Shown: piece by piece, positions 53,766 to 62,511 of the stretch
How positions within the stretch are numbered: the first letter of the stretch is position 1
Layout of the letters: every line of letters starts with the position of its first letter
Assembly (NCBI GenBank): GCA_016213105.1
Contig: JACRBN010000025.1
Location: 62,001 to 126,000, forward strand
DNA: 64,000 nt
DNA from: Chloroflexota bacterium
GTDB taxonomy: Bacteria; Chloroflexota; Anaerolineae; Anaerolineales; Villigracilaceae
Reading direction: 5' to 3'
The notes under the pieces: model-generated
The model's database searches: none
Told to the model about the DNA's origin: nothing
The model's input: only the letters and a program-made list of their open reading frames with translations
Program-made: the position numbers and the translations under genes

Positions 53766-54773
53766 ATGGGGAAGCAGGGTTGGTTCAGTTTCGTAATCGT
53801 TTTATGTTTAGCCATCCTTACAAGCGGATGCGGGGTGTTGCCACCATTGGATTCGCCGCAGAATGGGGAATGTCAGGGTTCGGCGGGTACCGCGGCGTTA
53901 AATCTATATGCCATCGAGCCGGAGGACTGGGTTCTCGATGTCTATAATTACTCCCGCCTGGCCGACGAACAATCCACGCCGGGCAGGAAGTTCAGGGAAG
54001 CGCGTCACGCTGCTTTCAGAATCCTCGGAAAACAGGTTCACCGCTGGTCAGACTTCGTGGATTTCAAGCTTTCCGAGGCCGACGTGGTGCGCATCACGAT
54101 CACTTACCTCAGCCCGCAGTTGATCGAAGCGATCTTGTTGAACGAGGCGCTCTACAAGGGCGTTCCCACCGCTCCGGAGGTTTTCAAAACCAGCCTGCTC
54201 GAAGGGCTGGCCCGCACAGGTAGCCGCGCCGAGATCCTGTTCCTCATCACCATCACCTCCACGCGGTACACGACTGGCCCCAACGGTGAGCCTCCCATTT
54301 CCATTGACATTCCATTCAAAAGCCTGAGTCTGACCAATTCCACTGGGGTGAGCGCCAGCGCCAAGCGTTTCGATCAAAGCATCACCCAGCTCATCCAGTT
54401 GACCCATGGGCCGGTTGCGGGCGTCTTCGGATATCAAATGACGGTCGGGAACGAGGTGAACTGTTCCCTCCTGCTTGATCCCAACGTGAACAACACTATC
54501 TCGATACACCTAGATGACCTGAGCGTCAACGGTCAAGGTCGCGGCCCGCAGACTTGGACAATCCGCTACGAGTCCCTGCTGGGTGAGAATGGGGTGGGAA
54601 TGAAACCTCAATACCTTGAACCCAGCCAGCCGATCGATAATTGGAAACCATCCTCGAATACGCCCCGACCTCAAATCACCGTTCCGTCGACCGTGGATGG
54701 CTATTGGGATTCCTACTGGGAGCAGATGGCCTGCTACATTTGGGAGCAGGTTACTTTCGCCAATTCGCCGTAA
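53766..54773 (+). CDS. Lipoprotein, unknown function
   Basis: 335 residues. Signal peptide with lipobox ILTSGC (~17-22). The remaining ~310 residues contain no recognised domain: a helical region (LDVYNYSRLADEQSTPGRKF, LLEGLARTGSRAEILFLITI) followed by beta-rich sequence. The codon use is less GC-biased than in the neighbours. Monocistronic, with a terminator before it and a -10-like TATAAT (54790-54795) for the next gene after it. Confidence 0.65.
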   Translation: MGKQGWFSFVIVLCLAILTSGCGVLPPLDSPQNGECQGSAGTAALNLYAIEPEDWVLDVYNYSRLADEQSTPGRKFREARHAAFRILGKQVHRWSDFVDFKLSEADVVRITITYLSPQLIEAILLNEALYKGVPTAPEVFKTSLLEGLARTGSRAEILFLITITSTRYTTGPNGEPPISIDIPFKSLSLTNSTGVSASAKRFDQSITQLIQLTHGPVAGVFGYQMTVGNEVNCSLLLDPNVNNTISIHLDDLSVNGQGRGPQTWTIRYESLLGENGVGMKPQYLEPSQPIDNWKPSSNTPRPQITVPSTVDGYWDSYWEQMACYIWEQVTFANSP

Positions 54774-54819
54774 TCCCGCGCGTGTGCGTTATAATTTCGT
54801 TCATCAACGGAGGCACACC

Positions 54820-55242
54820 ATGACTGAACCCAAACCGCTCAACTGGACTCCCACACCCGGCATCGGGTATTCGGTCGTTCGCCGTGGCGACGGGGGCATG
54901 ACCCTGACCTTTACCGAGCTCAATGAGGCGACCCTCAAACACTGGCGCGAGTTTGCGCTCGAGCACCTGTTCGGCGCGGACCGCCGCACGCGCAACCTGT
55001 ACGACCTGCGCGCCGTCCAGGATATTCCCGAGCAGGCCATTCGCATGGCGGTGGAGGCCAACAGCGACCCCTCGGCGCGCAACATCCGCGTGGCGGTGGT
55101 CGTGGCCGACGATAAAGTCACGGACGCGATCCGCGCGGTGGCCTCGCTGGCCCTGCCCGAAACCGCCGCCGCCCTCAAGCTCTTCACGGACATCAACGAA
55201 GCCGAAGCCTGGCTGGGACGTCCGCTCGATCAAATTCCGTAA
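54820..55242 (+). CDS. STAS-like (SpoIIAA-like) protein
   Basis: 140 residues, ATG at 54820 with CGGAGGCA upstream. The alternating strand/helix pattern (MTLTFTELNEATLKHWREFA, NIRVAVVVADDKVTDAIRAV, LKLFTDINEAEAWLG) matches single-domain STAS-like proteins, which share the anti-anti-sigma fold. No phosphorylatable Ser is obvious. A similar protein lies at 57577. The pair may be paralogues. Confidence 0.65.
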   Translation: MTEPKPLNWTPTPGIGYSVVRRGDGGMTLTFTELNEATLKHWREFALEHLFGADRRTRNLYDLRAVQDIPEQAIRMAVEANSDPSARNIRVAVVVADDKVTDAIRAVASLALPETAAALKLFTDINEAEAWLGRPLDQIP

Positions 55243-55294
55243 ACTCCTTTCACTGGCGTGACGGGGTCATCCGACCCCGTCACGTGATTCCCGC

Positions 55295-56176
55295 ATGAAA
55301 TCCCCCACCCTGACCATCGGCCAACAGACCTTCACTTGGGGCGCCCGCACGTACGTGATGGGCATCCTCAACGTCACGCCCGACAGTTTCTCGGGCGATG
55401 GCCTGCTCACGCAGGGCGACGCCGTCGAAGCAGCCCTGGCCCAGGCGCGCGGATTCCTCGCAGCGGGCGCGGACATCCTCGACGTGGGCGGCGAATCGAC
55501 CCGCCCCGGCTCCCAGCCTGTGGGCGCGGAGCAGGAGATGGAGCGCGTGCTGCCCGTCATCCTGCGCATCGCGGAAGAATTCCCCCGGGCGCTGATCTCG
55601 GTCGACACCTGCAAGGCGGAGGTGGCCGAGGCCGCCTTCGAAGCGGGCGCGCACATCCTCAACGATGTGTGGGGCCTGCGCGCCGATCCCGCCCTGGCTT
55701 CCGTGGCGGCCAAGTTCGGCGCGCCCGTCATCCTGATGCACAACCGCAGCAACCCCGCCAGCGTGGATGTGCGCGAGCGCCTGGGCAACGCCTACGTCGG
55801 CGCGGAGTATGTGAACCTGGTCGAGGATGTCAAGATCGAGCTGCTCGAGTCGGTGCAGATTGCGCTCCAGGCCGGGGTGCAGGAGACGCACATTGTGCTG
55901 GACCCAGGCATCGGCTTCGGAAAGACGCGCGAACAGAACCTCACGTTGATCAATCGCCTGGACGAAATCCGCGCTTTGGGATATCCCATCCTGCTCGGGC
56001 CGTCGCGCAAATCCTTCATCGGCTACACCCTCGACCTGCCGCCCGATCAGCGCGTGGAGGGGACGGCCGCCGCCGTGGCCGTGGGCATCACCCGCGGCGC
56101 GGACCTCATCCGTGTGCATGACGTGAAGGAAATGGCGCGCGTGGCAAAAATGACCGATGCGCTGGTGAGAGGGTAG
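55295..56176 (+). CDS. folP: Dihydropteroate synthase
   Basis: 293 residues with the DHPS signatures MGILNVTPDSFSGDG (~22-36), DVGGESTRPGS (~62-72), SVDTCKAEVAEAAF, LNDVWGLR and GPSRKSFIGYTL. It joins p-aminobenzoate to hydroxymethyl-dihydropterin pyrophosphate in folate synthesis. The ZnR/TPR-like gene starts 2 bp after its stop, suggesting one transcript. No other folate genes are nearby. Confidence 0.95.
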   Translation: MKSPTLTIGQQTFTWGARTYVMGILNVTPDSFSGDGLLTQGDAVEAALAQARGFLAAGADILDVGGESTRPGSQPVGAEQEMERVLPVILRIAEEFPRALISVDTCKAEVAEAAFEAGAHILNDVWGLRADPALASVAAKFGAPVILMHNRSNPASVDVRERLGNAYVGAEYVNLVEDVKIELLESVQIALQAGVQETHIVLDPGIGFGKTREQNLTLINRLDEIRALGYPILLGPSRKSFIGYTLDLPPDQRVEGTAAAVAVGITRGADLIRVHDVKEMARVAKMTDALVRG

Positions 56177-56178
56177 GT

Positions 56179-57495
56179 ATGCAGCAGGATTACGCCAACA
56201 GTATGTTGAGGAGCGGCATCCTCGAAGCCAAAACGGGGGCGCGGGGTGTGGCGCGTCGTTACCTGGAACGCGCCCTGTACTCGTCGAACAACGCCAGCCA
56301 CGACACGATGGCCGAGGCCTGGTACTGGATGGCCATGGTGACCGACGAGCCTGCCGAGAAACGCAAGGCGCTCGAAAATGCACTCTCGCACGATCTGCGC
56401 CATGCCCGCGCCCGCCGCGAACTAGCCATCCTGGACGGCAAGCTCAAGCCCGAGGATCTGGTCGACCCGAATGCCCTGCCCGCTCCCAAGGCGGGAACCG
56501 TCCACGCCGATGCGGATCGTTTCATGTGCCCCAAGTGCGGCGGGCGCATGTCCTTCGCCCCCGACGGCCAGTCGCTGGTGTGCGAGTATTGCACGCGCAA
56601 CGAGACGCTGGGCGCGACCCAGGCCGAGACCGAAGAGGAGGATTTCATCCTCGCCATGTCCACCCTGCGCGGACACGGCCAGCCGCTCTCCCAGCAGGTC
56701 TTCCACTGCGATGGCTGCGGCGCGGAGTTCACCCTGCCGCCCACGCTCATCTCGGCCACCTGCTTGTACTGCGGTTCGGCGCACGTCGTCAGCCTGGAGC
56801 ATGTGCGCGATCTGGTCGCGCCCGACGCCGTTCTGCCGCACGCCTTCCACCAGAAGCACGCCGCCCGCTATTTGATCCAGTGGGTGGAGAAGCATAAGAT
56901 CAAGCCCGAAGCCAAAGTGGAACTGCCGCGCGGGCTGTACCTGCCGATCTGGACCTTCGACCTGGGCGGCGTGATTAGCTACACCGCCGAGCGCGTCGAA
57001 AAAGAGGACAATCCCTTCAACAAGCATCAATATCGCACCGTGCGCTTCACGGACGAATATCCCATCTCGGTCAACGACCAGCCGATCCCCGCCACGCGCA
57101 AATTGTCCCAGCCGCTGACCCGCCTGCTGCCGACCTTCGACCTGACCGCCGCCAAACCGTACGATCCGCGTTACCTGGCCGACTGGCCCGCCGAAGTCTA
57201 CGACGTGACGATGGGCGACGCCTCGCTCGACGCGCGCGGCCAGGCCTTCAAGCGCATGAAAGCCGACCTGCCCAACCTGCTCGGCACCATCAGCCTGATC
57301 TCGTCCTCCTCGGCGGGCATGGCGGTCGAATCCTTCAAACTCGTCCTGCTGCCGATCTGGATGACCGAGGTCCGCCAGGAAGGTAAAGACCACCTCGTGT
57401 TGATCAACGGCCAGAACGGCGCGGTGGATGGCGCCACGCTCGAAAAGAAGACGGGCTTGTTCGATTGGCTGTCGGATGTGTTGGACGACGATTGA
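56179..57495 (+). CDS. TPR-like N-terminus plus two zinc ribbons
   Basis: 438 residues. Residues ~1-95 are helical repeats (GVARRYLERALYSSNNASHD, AEKRKALENALSHDLRHARA). Zinc ribbon 1 is MCPKCGGRMSFAP...CEYC (~115-140), and ribbon 2 is HCDGCGAEFTLPPTLISATCLYCGS (~178-202). The C-terminal ~220 residues form an unrecognised alpha/beta region. It is translationally close to folP but a functional link is not evident. Confidence 0.75.
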   Translation: MQQDYANSMLRSGILEAKTGARGVARRYLERALYSSNNASHDTMAEAWYWMAMVTDEPAEKRKALENALSHDLRHARARRELAILDGKLKPEDLVDPNALPAPKAGTVHADADRFMCPKCGGRMSFAPDGQSLVCEYCTRNETLGATQAETEEEDFILAMSTLRGHGQPLSQQVFHCDGCGAEFTLPPTLISATCLYCGSAHVVSLEHVRDLVAPDAVLPHAFHQKHAARYLIQWVEKHKIKPEAKVELPRGLYLPIWTFDLGGVISYTAERVEKEDNPFNKHQYRTVRFTDEYPISVNDQPIPATRKLSQPLTRLLPTFDLTAAKPYDPRYLADWPAEVYDVTMGDASLDARGQAFKRMKADLPNLLGTISLISSSSAGMAVESFKLVLLPIWMTEVRQEGKDHLVLINGQNGAVDGATLEKKTGLFDWLSDVLDDD

Positions 57496-57517
57496 TATTT
57501 CCCCCGCGTACCTGTTC

Positions 57518-57552
57518 CTCCTCCATTTGCAGAATCATGGAGGAGTTTTTTT
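57518..57552 (+). terminator. Terminator after the folP operon
   Basis: Perfect stem CTCCTCCAT (57518-57526) and ATGGAGGAG (57537-57545), loop TTGCAGAATC, followed by T-run. Confidence 0.85.
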
Positions 57553-57576
57553 ATACCTGGAGCGCCTCCCTTTTAT

Positions 57577-57945
57577 TTATCCTTCCCCCAGCCAGCGCCG
57601 CGCTGTGTCCATGTCCTTGAAGAAGCGCACCGTCATGCCGCGGTTGACCGCCACCGTTTCCCAGAATTGCGCGTCGGTGATGAACTTCTCATTGCACACG
57701 ATGGCGGTTTTGACGGGTTTGTGAACCCGGGCGGCGATGCTTTCCGCTGATTGAAAGATATCGAACGTGCTGAGACGATATTCGAGGTTTGATTCGTTGC
57801 ACAGGACGCGCGCGCATCCCCCCTCCAGACAAGCCTGGATGATGGCCTGGCCGTATGCCTGGACCTCCTCCAGGTTCTCGTCGAAGCCCCACGCGTCCAC
57901 GAGGAGCAGGTCGCCTTCCAGTTTTATCGAGTAGTGGATTGCCAT
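57577..57945 (-). CDS. STAS-like (SpoIIAA-like) protein
   Basis: 122 residues. IHYSIKLEGDLLLVDAWGFD, CARVLCNESNLEYRLST and VRFFKDMDTARRWLG give the STAS-like order of strands and helices, ending like the protein at 54820 (NEAEAWLG). No phosphorylation motif recognised. It probably works as a protein-binding module. Confidence 0.65.
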   Translation of the reverse strand: MAIHYSIKLEGDLLLVDAWGFDENLEEVQAYGQAIIQACLEGGCARVLCNESNLEYRLSTFDIFQSAESIAARVHKPVKTAIVCNEKFITDAQFWETVAVNRGMTVRFFKDMDTARRWLGEG

Positions 57946-58015
57946 GTGCTCTGCCTTGATCCTGCTTTTTGGGTGATTGTACCCCGCCAGGGGCCGGGCT
58001 GAGGCGACGGATGGC

Positions 58016-58654
58016 CTACAACTCCTCCACCCGCACCAGCCCGTACCTGACCGCCATCAATGCGGCCTGGGTGCGGTCACCGACTCCCAGCTTGGCCAGC
58101 AGGTCGCTGACGTAGCCCTTGACCGTCATCTCGGTCAGCACCAGCGCCAGGGCGATCTCCTTGTTGCTCATGCCGCGTCCGATCAGTTTGAGCACCTCGC
58201 GCTCACGCTCGGTCAGCGACTCGAACGGGTCCTCGGGCATGGGCGCGCGCGCCATCAGCTTGCGGGCCACGTCGGGATGCAGCTGCGGCCTGCCCTTGGC
58301 CGCCCCGCGGATGGCCTCCACCAGTTCGTCGCCGCCCATCTCCTTCAACAGGAATCCGCTGGCCCCGGCCCGCAGCGCGGCGAAGATGTGCGCGTCGTCG
58401 CTGAACGAGGTCAGGATCAGGATGGGCAGGTCGGGGAACTCGGGGCGGAGTTGTCCCAGCGCGCGCACGCCGTCGACGACGGGCATTTGCAGGTCCATCA
58501 GCACCACGTCGGGGGTGTGCTGGCGGACCAGGGCCAGCACCTCGGCCCCGTCGGCGGCTTCAGCCACGACCTGCATGTCCTGTTCGGCGTCGAGCGTCAT
58601 CCGCAGTCCGCGGCGCACGATCTGGTGATCATCGGCAATCAGGATTTTGAGCAT
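58016..58654 (-). CDS. NarL/FixJ-family response regulator
   Basis: 212 residues from the ATG at 58654, which has GGAG at ideal spacing (an ATG six bases earlier sits on the GGAG). Receiver 1-120 with ADDH, phospho-acceptor D54 (VVLMDLQMP), T/S and K of the active site (ILTSFSDD, FLLKEMGG). LuxR-type HTH ~145-205 (LTEREREVLKLIGRGMSNKE). Partner kinase is likely the 7TM kinase at 49043. Confidence 0.93.
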   Translation of the reverse strand: MLKILIADDHQIVRRGLRMTLDAEQDMQVVAEAADGAEVLALVRQHTPDVVLMDLQMPVVDGVRALGQLRPEFPDLPILILTSFSDDAHIFAALRAGASGFLLKEMGGDELVEAIRGAAKGRPQLHPDVARKLMARAPMPEDPFESLTEREREVLKLIGRGMSNKEIALALVLTEMTVKGYVSDLLAKLGVGDRTQAALMAVRYGLVRVEEL

Positions 58655-58678
58655 GGACATCTCCGTGGGTTGGGGGAA

Positions 58679-59251
58679 TCAGAAGCCTTCGTCTTCGCCG
58701 TCTTCGTTCGAGAGGAAATACGTCTGCGCGGGCAGCAGCACGTGCTTGCGCTTCCAGGTGGGGTAGACCGTGGTGCAGTACGAGCGCGGCAGTCGTTTGA
58801 TGAGCGACGAGTCGTACAGGAAGATGGAACGGTTGGTGATCTTCTCGATCACCGTCCAGTGGTCGTGATAGCCCTGCAAGCCCAGGATGATGGCGCGGCG
58901 CGGGGTGCCATCCAGGAAATATTGCATCGATCTCCAGAAATTCGTCAGGTCGGGGTTGGGTACGCCGCGCCAGGGGATCTCCACGGACTGGATGCGTTTC
59001 TTGCCGATCACCTTGTTCAGAACCAGCAGCATCTCGCGATGGATGATTCCGTCGAGCAGGAATTTGCTCAACAACCCGCGCCGCGACAGAAAGTGGACGA
59101 GGTCGTCGAACAGCACCTGAGTTTCATCGTCCGAGGAACGGTTGATGATACGCTCGGCGTTGACGATGCTGTACAGGCCGCACAGCGAATCCAGCCCGCC
59201 CTGTTGGAACGGCGGCAGGTCCCGGTACATTTGTGCATGATTCACGATCAT
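58679..59251 (-). CDS. Papain-like cysteine protease-fold protein
   Basis: 190 residues from the ATG at 59251; a GTG at 59281 is an alternative start. Candidate catalytic set: Q17, C24 (QQGGLDSLCGLYSIVNA), H131 (YHDHWTVIEK) and D147 (FLYDSS), in the order and spacing of papain-like or C39/C58-type peptidases. No signal peptide, so it acts in the cytoplasm. The helical protein at 59309-59935 lies 57 bp upstream on the same strand and probably shares its transcript. I cannot name a family or substrate. Confidence 0.65.
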   Translation of the reverse strand: MIVNHAQMYRDLPPFQQGGLDSLCGLYSIVNAERIINRSSDDETQVLFDDLVHFLSRRGLLSKFLLDGIIHREMLLVLNKVIGKKRIQSVEIPWRGVPNPDLTNFWRSMQYFLDGTPRRAIILGLQGYHDHWTVIEKITNRSIFLYDSSLIKRLPRSYCTTVYPTWKRKHVLLPAQTYFLSNEDGEDEGF

Positions 59252-59308
59252 TCCCTCAGTTGAAAGTTGGGCGTTTCCCACCCGCGGGGAGCCTTTGCCA
59301 GGATCGAA

Positions 59309-59935
59309 CTACAATCCAGCGGTAAGTTCCCCGACCAGATCGTTCATCTGGTCGAGCAAGGACTTGTTGCGGTCATATTCAGGGCCAAGCGCGGCCAGGA
59401 AGGCTCGTTTGGCTGCGATGGCCTGCGGGATGTCGTTCATCTCCACCAGGTCGTGGATGGTTTGCATGGCGGCGTCGAACCAGGCCATGAAGGGCTTGTA
59501 CTGGTGGTCGATGATGTCCAGGTCGGAGTTAGACAGGGCATGCAGGCTCCCGTATAAATTGTCCCACGCCTGGGTGGAGCCGAAGCGCGGTTTGCGTTTC
59601 ATCATGCGGTTCTGGATGTGCCTGATCTTGTGGCAGTGGGTGCGCTCGTCGCCGAAGTCGTAGGCGTCATAGGCATCGCGGAAATCGTAATAGAAAAGGC
59701 GAAACTCGTCCGCGAAGGTGGCGGGGTCATCCTGGATGCGCCGCAGCGGGCTGACCAGCTTGACGATAGTGGCGTGCGTTCTACGCAGTTCGGCGATCAA
59801 TTCCTGCAAGTCGGCCGCGATGCTGGTGGTTTCGCGGTCCTGCCGATCCTTGAGGTTGGTGAACACCTCGACGAGGCCTTTGCCAACCTCGACGGCCGTG
59901 TTGATGGGGTTGAGGAAATCCAGTGGACTGGGCAT
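59309..59935 (-). CDS. All-helical protein, partner of the protease
   Basis: 208 residues from the ATG at 59935. Opens with an amphipathic stretch (MPSPLDFLNPINTAVEVGKG) and a long helix (LQELIAELRRTHATIVKLVS), then a helical bundle to the end (YYDFRDAYDAYDFGDERTH, MNDIPQAIAAKRAFLAALGP). The overall shape recalls helical effector or adaptor proteins. Not recognised; no membrane helix is strong enough to call. Next to the papain-like gene. Confidence 0.6.
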   Translation of the reverse strand: MPSPLDFLNPINTAVEVGKGLVEVFTNLKDRQDRETTSIAADLQELIAELRRTHATIVKLVSPLRRIQDDPATFADEFRLFYYDFRDAYDAYDFGDERTHCHKIRHIQNRMMKRKPRFGSTQAWDNLYGSLHALSNSDLDIIDHQYKPFMAWFDAAMQTIHDLVEMNDIPQAIAAKRAFLAALGPEYDRNKSLLDQMNDLVGELTAGL

Positions 59936-60026
59936 GGTTCGGGTTCCTATAAAATGTGAACAGGTAAATTTGGTTTCGGCCCCACTATACAACAAATTCG
60001 GAAAAATGACAAAATATTCCGGGAGC

Positions 60027-60527
60027 TTAGCGCCCCTGGAAGAGTGCGAGCAATTCCTTCATTGAGTGAACGGTGACGTGTCCCTCGCCGCTGCGGGTTT
60101 CGTCCGAGCGCGGGTTGAACCAGATGGTGAACAGCCCCACCTGGTTGGGGATGAGCACATCCTTTTCGTAGCCGTCGCCGATCATCAGGGCCGAGGAGGT
60201 GGGCAGGTCGAGGTCCGCCAGGATATGCCGATAGAAGGCTTCGCCCTTGGGGAGTCCCGTGTTCTTGAAGCAATAGATGCGGGAGAAAAAATGCTCCAGG
60301 CCGACGCGTGCCAGCGCGCCGCGGATTTGATCCTCGTCTGAGATGGAGGCGCTGGTGGCCAGAATGCAGGTCCTCCCGCTGGCTTGTAAATGGGCGAGCA
60401 GCTCGGCGATCCCCTCCACAGCCTGGACGGTCGGCCATTCCACCATGGGTGTCGTGGAGGCGGGGTCGTCGGGCATGACCGTGTCGCCCCAATCGAAGAG
60501 AATGTAAGGCTGGGAAAATATCGTCAT
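60027..60527 (-). CDS. HAD-superfamily hydrolase
   Basis: 166 residues. Motif I FDWGDTV (D12; the second Asp is at D15, one residue later than the usual DxD), motif II TSAS, motif III lysine in FKNTGLPKGEAF, motif IV MIGDGYEKDVL. Typical HAD subfamily I phosphatase fold. Substrate unknown. The HD-GYP gene ends 22 bp upstream on the same strand. Confidence 0.87.
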   Translation of the reverse strand: MTIFSQPYILFDWGDTVMPDDPASTTPMVEWPTVQAVEGIAELLAHLQASGRTCILATSASISDEDQIRGALARVGLEHFFSRIYCFKNTGLPKGEAFYRHILADLDLPTSSALMIGDGYEKDVLIPNQVGLFTIWFNPRSDETRSGEGHVTVHSMKELLALFQGR

Positions 60528-60549
60528 CGCTTGCTCTCTTTTCCGAAGG

Positions 60550-61794
60550 TCAGGCCTGCTTCATCTCGTCCAGGTGATCCAGGAAGGCCTGCACGATGGC
60601 CGGGTCGAAGTGGCGGCCCGCCTCCTGCCGAAGATATGCGAGTGTGGCCTCTTCGCTCCAGGCATTGCGATAGGAACGGTCGCTCAACAGCGCATCCCAC
60701 ACATCCACCACCGAGAAGATGCGCGCCGCCAGCGGGATCTCCTCCTCCCGCAGGCCGCGCGGATAACCCATGCCGTCCCAGCGCTCGTGATGGCAGTAGG
60801 GAATATCGAGGGCGTCCCTGAGAAAGTTGATCTTCGAAAGCACGTCGTAGGCATGTTGTGGATGTTTGCGCATGACGGCCATTTCCTCCTCCGTCAGCGG
60901 ACCTGGTTTGTTGAGGATCGAATCGGGAACCGCCAGCTTGCCGATGTCGTGCAGCAGCGCGCCGCGGCGCAGGTTGAGGACGCCCACCTCGGGGACCCGC
61001 AGGATGTGCGCCAGCTTTTCGGCCAGCGAGACCACGCGCCGCGTGTGATTCTCGGTGGACCGGTCGCGCATTTCGACGGCCCGCGCCCAGCCATCCAGGG
61101 TCGAATCGTAGGCCTGGGATAATTCCATTTCGCTTTCCCTGAGCCTGGTCACATCGCGCCCGACGATCAGCAATCCCTTTCTTTCCCCCGTGGGCTGATG
61201 GATCGGCACCTTGACCAGGTCGAACATGCGCGGCCTGCCCTCGACGGCAAAGCCGCTGACCTGACAATGGAACGGTTGTCCGCTTTGCCAGGTTTCCTCG
61301 TCTGTGTGATGACACCAGGTGAAAAGCTCCCTCAGGGGCGGATGGGTCCCGGCCAGGTCCAGGTCGGTCAGGCCGCGAAAGGTATCGTCCTCGAATTGGA
61401 AGAGTTGCTTGCCGACCTCGTTCACATCCAGCCAGTGTCCCTGGCCGTCCTTGAAGATGACGAAGTCGGGCAGGGCATTGACCAGGCTGCGCAGGCGTTC
61501 TTCATCCTCTTCGATGCGCGCGGAATAGGTTTTGAGGCGGGTGTACCATACGCCGATGATCCAGCCCGTCAGGCCACCGTACAGGATGGGCATGATGTAG
61601 GCTTTGGGCTGGGTGGCGAGATACAGTTCGGCCACCAGCGCCTTTTGAACGAGGGAGAACGCGACCAAAAGCAGGGCTCCCAACCCTGCATAGCGTAATC
61701 CGTTTCGCATATCTTGCAGCCACCTGCTTGAGCCACGCTTGCCCATGTGCGCCTCGATTCCATGCCCGGGTATTTCTGCCGCTTCCTCAGCCAT
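60550..61794 (-). CDS. Membrane PAS-HD-GYP phosphodiesterase
   Basis: 414 residues; GGAGGGGGG precedes the ATG. Two membrane helices (~35-55, 65-82), PAS domain (~95-225, DFVIFKDGQGHWLDVNEVGK), coiled coil, then HD-GYP (~230-410): HTRRVVSLAEKLAHIL, LHDIGKLAVPDSILNK, HHERWDGMGYPRGL. HD-GYP domains hydrolyse cyclic di-GMP. Motifs are complete, so activity is expected. The PAS domain probably senses a small ligand or redox signal. Confidence 0.92.
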   Translation of the reverse strand: MAEEAAEIPGHGIEAHMGKRGSSRWLQDMRNGLRYAGLGALLLVAFSLVQKALVAELYLATQPKAYIMPILYGGLTGWIIGVWYTRLKTYSARIEEDEERLRSLVNALPDFVIFKDGQGHWLDVNEVGKQLFQFEDDTFRGLTDLDLAGTHPPLRELFTWCHHTDEETWQSGQPFHCQVSGFAVEGRPRMFDLVKVPIHQPTGERKGLLIVGRDVTRLRESEMELSQAYDSTLDGWARAVEMRDRSTENHTRRVVSLAEKLAHILRVPEVGVLNLRRGALLHDIGKLAVPDSILNKPGPLTEEEMAVMRKHPQHAYDVLSKINFLRDALDIPYCHHERWDGMGYPRGLREEEIPLAARIFSVVDVWDALLSDRSYRNAWSEEATLAYLRQEAGRHFDPAIVQAFLDHLDEMKQA

Positions 61795-61824
61795 TTTAAC
61801 CCCCCTCCTGCATTGGGTGGCGAA

Positions 61825-62301
61825 TTAAGCCGCAGTCTGTTTTTGAATAAAAGCCTGCAAACCATCCCTGGCTTGTTTGCGCACGCGGTTCTGCACCAGC
61901 GGAGTCCAGCCGAGCAGAAGCCCCGTCGGCCCGAGCGCCATTCCGCTCCAGCGCCACAGGCTGAAGAGATCGTGGTGTTCGAGGATCTGTCCTTCCATGA
62001 ACAGGAACGAGGCATCGATCACGTTGTGCACCTTCCGCCCCGTGCTGGAGAAGGTGTAACGCGCCTCCCAGTGGACGCTGCCCATGTGCTCATCCGCCTC
62101 GACGCCGTCGAAGGTGATCGCGAGGTCGCGCCCGCGCAGGCAGAGCATCTTCCACATCATGCCGATCTGCTGTCCATGCAGGAAGCCGAACACGGGGTCC
62201 GAGAAAAGCGCCTCTGCGTGATAAAGCGAGGCCATTCGGTCACCGTCCTTCGCCTGGAAGGCCGTGTAAAAATCATGGATCAATTTTTCGTTTGCATTCA
62301 T
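61825..62301 (-). CDS. SnoaL/NTF2-like protein
   Basis: 158 residues with AGGAGATT before the ATG. Cone-shaped NTF2-like fold: KLIHDFYTAFQAKDGDRMAS, LYHAEALFSDPVFGFLHGQQ, WEARYTFSSTGRKVHNVIDA and QILEHHDLFSLWRWS. Members are isomerases, hydrolases or ligand-binding proteins; the pocket residues alone do not tell. Likely monocistronic. Confidence 0.82.
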   Translation of the reverse strand: MNANEKLIHDFYTAFQAKDGDRMASLYHAEALFSDPVFGFLHGQQIGMMWKMLCLRGRDLAITFDGVEADEHMGSVHWEARYTFSSTGRKVHNVIDASFLFMEGQILEHHDLFSLWRWSGMALGPTGLLLGWTPLVQNRVRKQARDGLQAFIQKQTAA

Positions 62302-62320
62302 CTCTAAATCTCCTGGGGGG

Positions 62321-62429
62321 TGTCGTTGCGAGACTGCGAAGCAGTCGAAGCAACCTCCTAAAAACAGGCATACTTTTAATTCGTGAGGTCGCCGCCCTGT
62401 GGATACGAGGCGGCTTCCCTCACAATGAC
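62321..62429. repeat. CATTGCGAGG-type palindromic element, copy D
   Basis: Begins TGTCGTTGCGAGACTGCG and ends CCCTCACAATGACA, more diverged than copies A-C. It occupies half of the 62302-62511 gap; nothing else is seen there. Confidence 0.55.
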
Positions 62430-62511
62430 ATGCTGTCCACTTTACAGGAAAACGTCTTCAGAATCAATCCACCGAAAGGTTGTTTATCCCTGCATAAGTT
62501 TGACCGAGCGC

